Shown here piece after piece: positions 37,549-48,013 of a stretch of DNA of 64,000 nucleotides (within the stretch, counting starts at the first letter, position 1; each line of letters opens with the position of its first letter). The notes beneath the pieces were generated by a model that did no database searches, was not told where the DNA came from, and saw only the letters and a program-made list of their open reading frames with translations. Origin of the DNA: Pseudomonas sp. 31-12 (lineage in GTDB: Bacteria > Pseudomonadota > Gammaproteobacteria > Pseudomonadales > Pseudomonadaceae); contig NZ_CP029482.1 of NCBI RefSeq assembly GCF_003151075.1, forward strand, positions 3,162,001-3,226,000, read 5' to 3'. A program made the translations under genes and the position numbers.

Positions 37549-38382
37549 TTAGAGGTGCACTTCGACCGCCAACGGCAAGTGATCCGACAGGTGCGTCCAG
37601 GGTTTGTTGCCGAGGATTCGCGGGTTGTGGCTGCTGGCGTTGCGCAGGTAGATCCGGTCCAGGCGCAGCAGCGGAAAGCGCGCCGGGTAGGTTTTTGCGG
37701 GTCGGCCATTGTGGCGCTCGAACGCTTCGTGCAGGTAATCGCGACGGGCGAGGGCGGCGTTGCCTTGTAGCTGCCAGTCGTTGAAGTCGCCGGCGATGAT
37801 CACCGGCGCATCGTCGGGCAGGGATTCGAGCAGCAGGCAGAGCAGCTGGAGCTGCAACTGGCGATGACTTTCCAGCAGGCTCAGATGCACGCAGATTGCG
37901 TGGACTTCAGCGTGCCCCGGTACGTCGAGGATGCAGTGCAGCAACCCGCGCCGTTCGGGGCCGGTGATCGAGACGTCAAGGTTGCGGTGTTCGCGAATCG
38001 GGTATTTCGACAGCAGCGCGTTGCCGTGATGGCCGTTGGGATATACGGCGTTGCGGCCGTAGGCGAAATCGCTCCACATGCTGTCGGCCAGGAACTCGTA
38101 TTGCGAGGTCTGCGGCCAATCGTTGTAACGTGAAGAGTGCCGATCGTGCTCACCGACCACTTCCTGCAGGAACACCAGATCGGCCGACGTACTGCGCACC
38201 GCTTCGCGCAGCTCCGGAAGGATGAAACGCCGGTTGAGGGCGGTAAACCCCTTGTGCGTGTTGACCGTCAGCACCCTCAAGCGATGAATCGCCAGGGGCG
38301 AGTCCAAGGGCACTGATTCGACGGCTCGCTGCTCGGCATCGCTGGTCACGTTCACTCCTCTGAATCTGGGCTGCTTAGTCAT
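37549..38382 (-). CDS. endonuclease/exonuclease/phosphatase (EEP) family protein
   Basis: 277 residues, cytosolic. EEP signature residues are present in order: VNTHKG (Asn), VFLQEV (Glu metal ligand), GDFNDW and the terminal SDHLPL (Asp-His). The family cleaves phosphodiesters in nucleic acids, phosphoinositides or sphingomyelin. In P. aeruginosa a related gene sits near a cardiolipin synthase-like gene in the same carbohydrate region (from memory), so a lipid or glycan phosphodiester is possible. The substrate cannot be told from sequence. Convergent with the Asn-rich protein gene (12-base gap). Confidence 0.82.
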   Translation of the reverse strand: MTKQPRFRGVNVTSDAEQRAVESVPLDSPLAIHRLRVLTVNTHKGFTALNRRFILPELREAVRSTSADLVFLQEVVGEHDRHSSRYNDWPQTSQYEFLADSMWSDFAYGRNAVYPNGHHGNALLSKYPIREHRNLDVSITGPERRGLLHCILDVPGHAEVHAICVHLSLLESHRQLQLQLLCLLLESLPDDAPVIIAGDFNDWQLQGNAALARRDYLHEAFERHNGRPAKTYPARFPLLRLDRIYLRNASSHNPRILGNKPWTHLSDHLPLAVEVHL

Positions 38383-38430
38383 GCGACTGATTCAGCGGCG
38401 GGCAGTTCAGTTTGAGCGACAGCCAATCCA

Positions 38431-38520
38431 TGTGGGAGCGGGCTTGCTCGCGAAAGCGGTGGGTCAGTCAACATTGATGTCGCCTGAGACGCACTCTTCG
38501 CGAGCAAGCCCGCTCCCACA
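38431..38520. repeat. REPIN-like inverted repeat (class GTGGGAGCGGGCTTGCTCGCG)
   Basis: Perfect 24-bp arms (38431-38454 and 38497-38520) with a 42-base centre, between the two minus-strand genes for the EEP protein and the first PIG-L protein. Confidence 0.87.
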
Positions 38521-38548
38521 GGGGATTTGGGTTGGACGGGGAATGGGG

Positions 38549-39307
38549 TCAAACGAAGACGACTTCATAGGGCAGGCGCATCCGTTCCAGGATCACCCTG
38601 GGCAGTAGCGGTGCGATGCCGATGGCCGGTTCGCCGTCGAGCTGGCTGGCGTAGGCGTGGGTGGCGTGGCTTTTGCGCGCGACGGTCCAGGTGTCGAGGC
38701 GGATTTTGCGGGCACGATGCCAGGGAAACAATCCTTGATCCCGGGTGGGCCAATGCCAGGCCCAGACCGGCAGTTCGTTGATCGTCGCGCCGACCATGCT
38801 CGCTGCATTGGCGCTGGCGCGGCCGACGGCGTCATGATCCGAGGTGCCGTCTTCGCGCCAGGTGCTGAACACCACGTCACCGGGGCGCAAATAACGGGCG
38901 ATGAATTGCGTCAGTTGGGTTTCACGCTCGGCCAGGGCGTTGTCGGTGAAGCCGCCGCGAATCCACTTCAGGCTGTGCATCGGCAATCCTAGCCGGCGCA
39001 AGGCTTCGACGCTTTCCTGGCCGCGAAACACACTCAGGCGCTTCTCTGACCATTGCTGCGAACCCGGATGGCTGGCGCTGCCATCGGTGATCGATATCAA
39101 TTGCAAGGGATGACCGAGGGAGGAAAGAAGTTGAAGCAGGCCACCACACATGACCACTTCATCGCCGGGATGCGGCGCGATCACCACCGCGCGGGCGCCA
39201 GCAGGGACCAAGGTCTCGGTGTTGATAACGGGGATGTTGTCCAGTTGCTGGGCGTTGTTCCAGATCTGTCCCGGCAAGCTGCTGTCGATGATGGAAACGG
39301 GTTTCAT
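38549..39307 (-). CDS. PIG-L family protein with altered catalytic motif
   Basis: 252 residues, the same length as the PIG-L gene at 40684 and alignable to it without gaps for most of its length. The family motif PHPDDE reads PHPGDE here (H46, G48, D49, E50), and the second motif SDHDA keeps H158. By comparison with MshB (AHPDDE) the zinc ligands remain but the aspartate proposed as general base (position 48) is glycine. The protein may bind a GlcNAc-type substrate without hydrolysing it, or use another base. It is about 125 bases from the GT2 gene upstream and may be the tail of that operon. Confidence 0.82.
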   Translation of the reverse strand: MKPVSIIDSSLPGQIWNNAQQLDNIPVINTETLVPAGARAVVIAPHPGDEVVMCGGLLQLLSSLGHPLQLISITDGSASHPGSQQWSEKRLSVFRGQESVEALRRLGLPMHSLKWIRGGFTDNALAERETQLTQFIARYLRPGDVVFSTWREDGTSDHDAVGRASANAASMVGATINELPVWAWHWPTRDQGLFPWHRARKIRLDTWTVARKSHATHAYASQLDGEPAIGIAPLLPRVILERMRLPYEVVFV

Positions 39308-39431
39308 CGGGCTACGTCCTTGTTCTGTTTGATAGCAATAGGCAGCGCTCCATACCCTGGATTGCCGCGAGCAGAGTATTGCTCAAGTCAGGCTGTTCGT
39401 CGCGTGGTGGTGTTGTCTGAGCCGGTTTTTT

Positions 39432-40091
39432 TTAACCAACCTGTGCCAGGTCCCGCAAATAGTCGCCAAAACCGCCGCGGGCCCGGCTGTCCAGTCGGGC
39501 ACTGGTGAGCACTTGCGGACGATGGCTCCACGCGATGTTCGCGCCACAGCGTTCGAGTTGCCGCACCAGTTGCACATCTTCATCGCAGGCCAGCGGTTCG
39601 AAACCACCGGCGCGCCGGTAGGCGTCGGCACTGATGCCCAGGTTCGCGCCGTGAATGTGCCGATGGCCGTCGCGGGCCTGATAATGCTGGTGATAGCGAA
39701 TCTGTGCCGACTCATCGATCGACTCGTGCCATTCGTCCACCGTGACCGTGCCGCACACGGCATCGACGTCGAGGGCCAACTGCGCCACCAGCCAATCCTG
39801 CGCCACACGGCTGTCAGCGTCGGAACAGGAAATCCAGCGCGCCCCGCGATCCAGCAGAAACCGCGCCCCGGCGGCGCGGGCCTGACCGACGTTACGCGCC
39901 TCGATCACCAGGCTGTGCACCGGGTAAGCACTGACGATCTCCAGGGAGCGGTCGGTGCAACTGTCGAGCACCACCAACACCTCGACGGTTTCACCGCCCA
40001 GCAGTTCATGTTTCGCGGCGAGCAGGGCCGCTTCAAGGCAGTCTTCGAGCAAGTCTTCTTCGTTGTGCGCGGGGATCAGAATGCCAATCAT
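39432..40091 (-). CDS. family 2 glycosyltransferase
   Basis: 219 residues with a GT-A fold: opening MIGILIPAHNEEDLLEDCLE, nucleotide-sugar loop VVLDSCTD, the DXD-type motif SDADSR, and the acceptor-side ACDEDVQLVRQLE motif. No membrane segment, so it acts in the cytosol or at the membrane surface. Donor and acceptor are unknown. The start overlaps the methyltransferase stop by ATGA. It is the last of four genes downstream of glgX with overlapping ends. Confidence 0.85.
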   Translation of the reverse strand: MIGILIPAHNEEDLLEDCLEAALLAAKHELLGGETVEVLVVLDSCTDRSLEIVSAYPVHSLVIEARNVGQARAAGARFLLDRGARWISCSDADSRVAQDWLVAQLALDVDAVCGTVTVDEWHESIDESAQIRYHQHYQARDGHRHIHGANLGISADAYRRAGGFEPLACDEDVQLVRQLERCGANIAWSHRPQVLTSARLDSRARGGFGDYLRDLAQVG

Positions 40092-40687
40092 CGCAGACCC
40101 TCCAAAGCCGCCACGGAGCGAGGTTCACGACTCCAGAGTTCCAGCAGGAAATCCGCTTCCTGATGCAGGACCAGGCGCGGTAAAGGCAAATGTTCGTGCA
40201 GCAAGTCATGCACTTGCCGGGCATTCAGCGGGCAATCATCGATGGGCGGGCGCCAGTGGCAAGCCAGCAGTTGGCCGTCGGCGGTCAGCGACTCTGCGGC
40301 CTGTTCGATCAGGCGTTTCAGGTCGTCGGCGTCGAGGTAATAGCCGATCTCGCTAAGCACGATCAGATCGAATTTTTCGTCCGGCCAATCCGCGGGCAAG
40401 CGAAGGTGACGGACTTCGGCGTGGTCGAACGGGCCGAGTCGGGTGCGGGCCAGCGTCACGGCTGCGGGGGCGGTGTCGCAACACAAAAGACGATCACAAC
40501 GACTGGCCAGCTCAAAGCTCAGCTCGCCGTTGGCACAGCCGGGCTCGAAGATTGCGCGGTAATGCGGGCGGGGCAGTGCGGCGAGGGTGATTGCGCGTTT
40601 GCGTTGTTCATACCAGCGCTGACGAAAGGACCAGGGATCGTCGTTGCCGGCAAACAAACCGTCGAAGTAGCGATCCTCCACGCTCAT
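40088..40687 (-). CDS. NodS-like class I SAM-dependent methyltransferase
   Basis: 199 residues. Motif I is FEPGCANGELSFELA, motif II LLCCDTAPAAV, motif IV FDLIVLSEIGYYL. The opening YFDGLFAGNDDPWSFRQRWY and overall layout fit the NodS family (N-methyltransferases of nodulation factors). Overlaps PIG-L upstream and GT2 downstream by four bases each. Together these suggest a glycan that is assembled, N-deacetylated and methylated; that reading is inference. Confidence 0.85.
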   Translation of the reverse strand: MSVEDRYFDGLFAGNDDPWSFRQRWYEQRKRAITLAALPRPHYRAIFEPGCANGELSFELASRCDRLLCCDTAPAAVTLARTRLGPFDHAEVRHLRLPADWPDEKFDLIVLSEIGYYLDADDLKRLIEQAAESLTADGQLLACHWRPPIDDCPLNARQVHDLLHEHLPLPRLVLHQEADFLLELWSREPRSVAALEGLR

Positions 40688-41442
40688 AAAAACACCACCT
40701 CGAACGGTTGCAACAGTCGTTCCAGCACATAAGGCGCCAGCACTGGCGGCAGGCCGATTTTCGGGTCACCTTCCAACTGGCTGGCAAAGGCGTGGATCGC
40801 ATGGCGTTTGCGCGCGACCAAATGCGGCGCCAGCAGGATCTTCCGCGCCCGCTCCCACGGCACGAAACTGTCTTCGGGCGTTGCCCAGTGCCAGGTCCAC
40901 ACGGGCAATTCGTGCACGGTCACCCCCGCACGTTTCGCCGCTTCGGCGCTGGCCCGGCCCACGGCTTCGTGATCACAATGACCGTCTTCGCGCCACGTGG
41001 TGAACACCACGTCGTTGGGGCGCAAATGACGTTCGATGAATTCGCTCAATTCGTGTTCTCGAGCGGCGACCTGGCTGTCCTTGAAACCGCCGCGCAGCCA
41101 TTTCAGGCTGTGCAGTGGCAGCCCAAGACGGCGCAAGGCTTCGACCGACTCCTGAGGCCGCACCGCGCTCAGGCGCTCCACCGGCCAACGCTCGGAACCC
41201 GGATGACTGGCGCTGCCGTCAGTGACCGAGATCAATTGCAAGGGGCGGCCAGCGGCGGCGAGTAACTGCAGGAAACCGCCGCAGCCCAGCACTTCGTCAT
41301 CCGGGTGCGGGGCGATGATCACCGCGCGGGCGCCTTCCGGCACCAGGCTCAGGATATCGATCACCGGCAACTGCGCCAGGTGGCTGGAGGTCTGCCACCG
41401 ATGAAGTGGCGTGCCTTGGCCGACGATAGGGTTGGTTTTCAT
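40684..41442 (-). CDS. PIG-L family N-deacetylase
   Basis: 252 residues from MKTNPIVGQG; this start overlaps the acyl-CoA dehydrogenase stop by ATGA and makes the protein equal in length to its paralogue. Intact zinc motif PHPDDE (H46, D48, D49) and a third ligand in CDHEAVG (H158). PIG-L/LmbE enzymes remove the N-acetyl group from GlcNAc conjugates (GPI, mycothiol and bacillithiol precursors). No signal peptide, so cytosolic. A start nine bases upstream (MDVMKTN) is also possible. Confidence 0.88.
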   Translation of the reverse strand: MKTNPIVGQGTPLHRWQTSSHLAQLPVIDILSLVPEGARAVIIAPHPDDEVLGCGGFLQLLAAAGRPLQLISVTDGSASHPGSERWPVERLSAVRPQESVEALRRLGLPLHSLKWLRGGFKDSQVAAREHELSEFIERHLRPNDVVFTTWREDGHCDHEAVGRASAEAAKRAGVTVHELPVWTWHWATPEDSFVPWERARKILLAPHLVARKRHAIHAFASQLEGDPKIGLPPVLAPYVLERLLQPFEVVFL

Positions 41443-42429
41443 AACGTCCATGTTCCGCTGATGACGGTCTGACCGAGGGCGGCGAGGTCCCGCTCGGCGT
41501 GGCTTTGACGCAGGAATACCGGCAGGTCGGCGATCAATCGGGCGAACTGCCGATCCTTGCAATAGGGGCCCGCCCCGAGAGCGTGGCCGACGTGCAACAG
41601 GACTTGTTCAGCAGCGTGTTCCATCACTGCCCGGGCGCGCCGGGCCAGCACTTCGGCGTCGTCCAGCGGCGCGGCGTCGATCATCAGTGCGCTGACCCGC
41701 AACACTTCGGCAGCCGCATGCAACGCACTGTCGACGGCGCCCAGATGGGCGAGGGCGTGGGGTTCATCATGTTGAGCGCAGTGCGTGCGCAGGCGTTCGG
41801 CGATGCTCTGTGCCGCGCCGTACCAGCAGGCGGCAATGCCGATGCCGCCTTGCCAGAAACCGGGGCGATTCAGGTAGTCTCCCCGGTAGCCGATGGCTTG
41901 TGCTTCGGCGCCTTCGAACAGCACCTCGACGCTGCCGGTGGCGCCCATGCCGACCGCTTGCCAGCCCTGATCGGTGATGGTCACGCCGGGTTGATCCAGC
42001 GCCACCGCGACCAGTTGCTGGCAGTCCTGATGATCCCAGGCCGTGAGCAACGCATGACTCAACACCGCCGCGCCCGAGCACCAGGCCTTGCGCCCGTTCA
42101 GCAGGACCATATGGCCCTGTGGACGGACGCGCACCCGCGCCTGTGGTGGTTCGGCCGCCCACATGCCCCACGTGCTGCCCGGGGTTGGCGAGCCACCGAG
42201 TTGCTGGATGATCGCCAGCGCATCGGTGTGGCCTTCGTACAACTTGCACAACCCCAGGTCATGAGCACCGACCTCGGCCAGGCGCTGGAACCGTTCCAGC
42301 GTCTGGCCGCTTCCCGGCAGCGGAAGCTGATCAAGACCCGCCTCCACCAGCGCCCGCAGGCACCGGCCTAGCGCCTGAGTATCGGCGTAGTCCGCTGGCT
42401 GGCGATCGAGAAACGCTTGAAGGTCCATT

Positions 42430-42437
<8 letters not shown>
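41439..42437 (-). CDS. acyl-CoA dehydrogenase-like protein
   Basis: 332 residues from MSEMDLQAFLDR, whose ATG overlaps the glgX stop by eight bases. The sequence follows the ACAD fold (flavin region around PTPGSTWGMWAAE, substrate segment WQAVGMGATGSVEVLF, C-terminal helices HVGHALGAGPYCKD). It is shorter than typical ACADs (about 380 residues) and I see no clear catalytic glutamate, so it may oxidise an unusual substrate or be structural. Translational coupling to glgX is unusual and ties this operon to the glucan block. Confidence 0.78.
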
Positions 42438-44589
<2,152 letters not shown>

Positions 44590-44637
44590 ACATGCTCCTG
44601 CAAAAAGGGTAAACGAATAACGTGGCGCCACGAAACC

Positions 44638-44793
44638 CTGTGGGAGTGACCTGTGGCGAGGGGATTTATCCCCGTTCGGCTGCGAAGCAGTCGTAAAAGT
44701 CTATGTTGCAGCGAAAATTTTCAGGGCCGCTTCGCAGCCCAACGGGGCGGTGCGACGTTTCGCTAAATCCCCTCGCCACAGTCGCTCCCACAG
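44638..44793. repeat. nested REP elements between treY operon and glgX
   Basis: An inner pair (TGTGGCGAGGGGATTTA, closing TAAATCCCCTCGCCACA) is enclosed directly by an outer pair (CTGTGGGAGTGAC at the left, GTCGCTCCCACAG at the right) carrying sequence of the other repeat class. One class seems to have inserted exactly within the other. The unit separates the DUF2934 gene from glgX. Confidence 0.78.
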
Positions 44794-44896
44794 GGGGACA
44801 GTATTTCAATTCACAATGGCTCTTTATTTCGGGCGAGCGAGCCCACGGTGGCCAGGGGGCTGGCCACGAGGTCAATCAGGAAGCGATAGTGAAGCG

Positions 44897-45214
44897 TCAG
44901 ACAGCAGGCGGTTTGCGCGCTGCTTTAGGCTTCTTCTCTGCAGCTTTTTCGCCGGGCGGAATCACCTTCGACGCCGCAGCAGGCTTGGCCTTGGCTTTCG
45001 GTTCCGGGACCTTGCCATTGGCGGCTTTGGACACAGCAGGTTTGGCAGCCGTTTTACTGCCGGTAGCCTTCGGCGATTTCTTGGGGGCCAGGGCTTCGGC
45101 TTCAGCCAGTTTGCGAGCCATCTCCCAGTGCCGGGCTTCCTGGCCCTCAGGCTTTCCTTCCGATTCCCAGATTTGATAGGCAAATTCGCGAACGCGTTTA
45201 TCGTCGGTACTCAT
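44897..45214 (-). CDS. DUF2934 protein with a basic Lys/Ala/Pro tail
   Basis: 105 residues. The first about 40 residues (VREFAYQIWESEGKPEGQEA) are a DUF2934 helix pair. The rest is a histone-H1-like tail of Lys, Ala and Pro (KAKAKPAAASK and similar). This could bind nucleic acid or a polyanion. It starts 21 bases after treY, the fifth gene of the glgA operon; as I recall, a small gene lies in the same place in PAO1 (PA2161). Confidence 0.75.
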   Translation of the reverse strand: MSTDDKRVREFAYQIWESEGKPEGQEARHWEMARKLAEAEALAPKKSPKATGSKTAAKPAVSKAANGKVPEPKAKAKPAAASKVIPPGEKAAEKKPKAARKPPAV

Positions 45215-45235
45215 CGCAATACTCCTGAACTGAAC

Positions 45236-48013
45236 TCAAGCTTGGGTAAACGTTTGAATAAAGAGATTGACCGGGAAATCCCCCAGCGCGGCGCTGATCT
45301 TCAGCTCCCTGTGGTGTGTGACTGCTGTGCTCGAAAAAAGTCCCTTCAGATTTTCCTCGGGGGCGGTGAACGGTAATTTCACCCGCGTATCGCCCCAGCG
45401 CAGCGCATCCACCAAGGGGGCGGCACTGTTTCCCAGCAGTGGGGCGCAACGGATCGGTACGATCACGATGGCCCGTTTTCCTTCATGTTCGCGACAAAAC
45501 GCCAGCACTCGGTGAGCCTGACTGCCGAGGACTTCGAGGGCGTGATACGTCCCTCGCCGAAACAGCTCGGCATGCTCGGCACGCAGGTTCAACACCTGCT
45601 TGATCAGGGTCTGCTTGATGCGCCCGTCACGCCAGTTGGCCAACAGGTCAGGCAGGTTCAACGGCACCTGCATCGCCTGTTGGCGGTTGACGTAATCCAC
45701 TGGCCGGCGGTTGTCCGGATCGACCAGCGAGAAGTCCCAGTATTCGTTGCCCTGGTACAGGTCCGGGATCCCCGGTACGGTCATGCGCAGCAAGGTTTGC
45801 GCCAAACCGTTGATTGCGCCGGGCGCGGTAATCGTTTGAACCGCTTTGCCGAGGGCCGCGCGTAACAGCTCACCCTCGGGGCTCAGCAGCAGACGCTCGA
45901 TAAAGAGCTGCATGGCTTTTTCATAAGGCTCGTTCGCCGCGCTCCAACTGCTTTGCAGCTTGGCTTCGCGCAACGCTTTCTGCTGCCATTGCCACAGGCG
46001 TTTAGCGTAGTCCTCCAGCGCGGGCTGATCGTCACTGCGCAGGTCCAGCGGCCAACTGCCGAGGATCGCCTGATAGAGGATCAACTCATCGCCCGCCGAG
46101 GGCATCTGATCGTCGTCACGCAAGGGCCGGGCGAGTGTTCGCCAGAGCGGAACCTGCTCGGCGTACCAGGCACTGCGTTCACTCAACACCGCCAACCGCG
46201 CGCGAGTGTCTTCACCGCGTTTGTGGTCGTGGGTGGCGGTGGCCAGCAGGTTGTCCGGAAACTGTTCCAGGCGGTTGATGCAGACGGCATGGAAGTCAGA
46301 CACCGGCGCACTGAACTGCTCGGTGCTGAAGCCCACGTCATTGCGCGACAGCAGCACCGCCGAGCGATAGAACGCAGTGTCTTCCACCGCTTTGGCTGCC
46401 GCCGGGGACGTCAGTTGCTGGAACCGCACGCAAGCGTGCTTGAGGATCTTGCGCGGGCGTCCCACCGGGCGTTTGCGCCACGGCTCACCGCCCAGCCAAC
46501 CGGCCAGACAATCCAGCACCGGCCAGTCGGCCTCGCTGAGGGTTTGCCGTGCCCCGTCCATGGCTTGCTGGAAAAACACGTCGTCTTCGGCAGAACGGCC
46601 ACGCGGGCTGATGTAAGTGCGGTACACCGGGAAGTGCACGATCAGTTCCTGCAAGGCCCGACGGATCGCGCCAAGGGTCAGGTCGCGGGTCATCAGGTCG
46701 TCCCGGGCCACTTGCAGCAGCGCCTGGGCGACACTTTCGAAGTCACCGGCCAATGAACCGTTGAGAATCTGCTGGCGCGCCAGTTGCGCTTCCTGACGGA
46801 AGTCGGCGGGCCGTTCGCTGTGGCGATTCCACAGTTCACCCAGGGTTCTGCCACCGTCGGGATCGTGCTGCAGCAACGACAACTGGTTCATGAATTCATA
46901 ACCGGTGGTGCCGTCCACCGACCAGTCGCGGTGCAGGGTTTCGCCTTCTCCGAGGATCTTCTCGACGTAGATCGGCAGGTGTCGGTCAGGCGACAGCGTA
47001 TCGACCCGACGCCGCAGTTTGCGGCAATAACCGCGTGGGTCGGCGAGGCCGTCGATGTGGTCGATGCGCAAACCGTCGACCAGGCCTTCAGCCACCAATT
47101 CGAAGATCTTCGCGTGGGTCGCTTCGAACACGGCGGGGCGTTCGACACGCAAACCGCCCAGCTCGTTGATATCGAAAAACCGCCGCCAGTTGATGTCATC
47201 CGCCGCCGTGCGCCAACTGGCCAGGCGATAACTCTGGCGTTCAAGCAGGTGATGCAGGCGCTGGAAACCCTCGGGTGTCAGGGAATCGTAGGCGCTGAGA
47301 TTCTGCTGGATGCATTGCAGGAGTGCAGGGTCGCTGGCCAGTTCACGTAACTCTGCCTTCAGCGGTTGCGCCAGGCTGTGAGCATCGGTCTGGTAGCTCA
47401 ATGCACTGAAGCGGTCGGCGAGAAACCTGAGCGGTTCGTCGTCGGTTCGCAGCAACTCACCGTAGCTCGACGGGCAGATCGGGAAATGATGCTCGTAGTG
47501 CTCGACATAAAACGCGCCGCGCTCTGCATCGAAACGCAAGGGCAGGGTGCCGTCCTGCAGGGCGACACCGTAATCGCTGCCGAGGAATGGCAGCAGCAAC
47601 TGGCCCTCCATCAACGGATCAGGCGAGTGCCATTGAATGTCGAAGAACTCGCCGTAAGGGCTCAGGCGTCCCCATTCCAGCAAGTCCAGCCACCACGGGT
47701 TATCACTGCCACCGACGGCCATGTGGTTGGAGACGATGTCGAGGATCAGCCCCATCTTGTGCTCGCGCAGGGCCGCGACCAAACGGCGCAAGGCGGCTTC
47801 ACCACCCAACTCGGGGTTGACCGTGGTCGGGTCCACCACGTCGTAGCCATGCATGGAGCCGGAGCGGGCGGCGAGCAGTGGCGAGGCATAAACGTGGCTG
47901 ATGCCCAGGCTGGCAAAGTACGGCACCAGCGGCACCGCTTGATCCAGGGTGAAGCCTTTATGAAATTGCAGGCGCAGGGTCGCGCGCAGCGGTTGGATTA
48001 ACGGATGAGTCAT
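45236..48013 (-). CDS. treY: maltooligosyltrehalose synthase TreY
   Basis: 925 residues, GH13_26. Converts the reducing end of maltodextrins to a trehalose linkage. N-terminal ATLRLQFHKGFTLDQAVPLV is diagnostic. Catalytic regions: LRIDHIDGLADP (nucleophile Asp), VEKILGEGE (acid Glu) and ATHDHKRGED (Asp). The C-terminal part ends with GTYHALEVLGSQAHRVLAF. Overlaps malQ by ATGA. Confidence 0.95.
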   Translation of the reverse strand: MTHPLIQPLRATLRLQFHKGFTLDQAVPLVPYFASLGISHVYASPLLAARSGSMHGYDVVDPTTVNPELGGEAALRRLVAALREHKMGLILDIVSNHMAVGGSDNPWWLDLLEWGRLSPYGEFFDIQWHSPDPLMEGQLLLPFLGSDYGVALQDGTLPLRFDAERGAFYVEHYEHHFPICPSSYGELLRTDDEPLRFLADRFSALSYQTDAHSLAQPLKAELRELASDPALLQCIQQNLSAYDSLTPEGFQRLHHLLERQSYRLASWRTAADDINWRRFFDINELGGLRVERPAVFEATHAKIFELVAEGLVDGLRIDHIDGLADPRGYCRKLRRRVDTLSPDRHLPIYVEKILGEGETLHRDWSVDGTTGYEFMNQLSLLQHDPDGGRTLGELWNRHSERPADFRQEAQLARQQILNGSLAGDFESVAQALLQVARDDLMTRDLTLGAIRRALQELIVHFPVYRTYISPRGRSAEDDVFFQQAMDGARQTLSEADWPVLDCLAGWLGGEPWRKRPVGRPRKILKHACVRFQQLTSPAAAKAVEDTAFYRSAVLLSRNDVGFSTEQFSAPVSDFHAVCINRLEQFPDNLLATATHDHKRGEDTRARLAVLSERSAWYAEQVPLWRTLARPLRDDDQMPSAGDELILYQAILGSWPLDLRSDDQPALEDYAKRLWQWQQKALREAKLQSSWSAANEPYEKAMQLFIERLLLSPEGELLRAALGKAVQTITAPGAINGLAQTLLRMTVPGIPDLYQGNEYWDFSLVDPDNRRPVDYVNRQQAMQVPLNLPDLLANWRDGRIKQTLIKQVLNLRAEHAELFRRGTYHALEVLGSQAHRVLAFCREHEGKRAIVIVPIRCAPLLGNSAAPLVDALRWGDTRVKLPFTAPEENLKGLFSSTAVTHHRELKISAALGDFPVNLFIQTFTQA

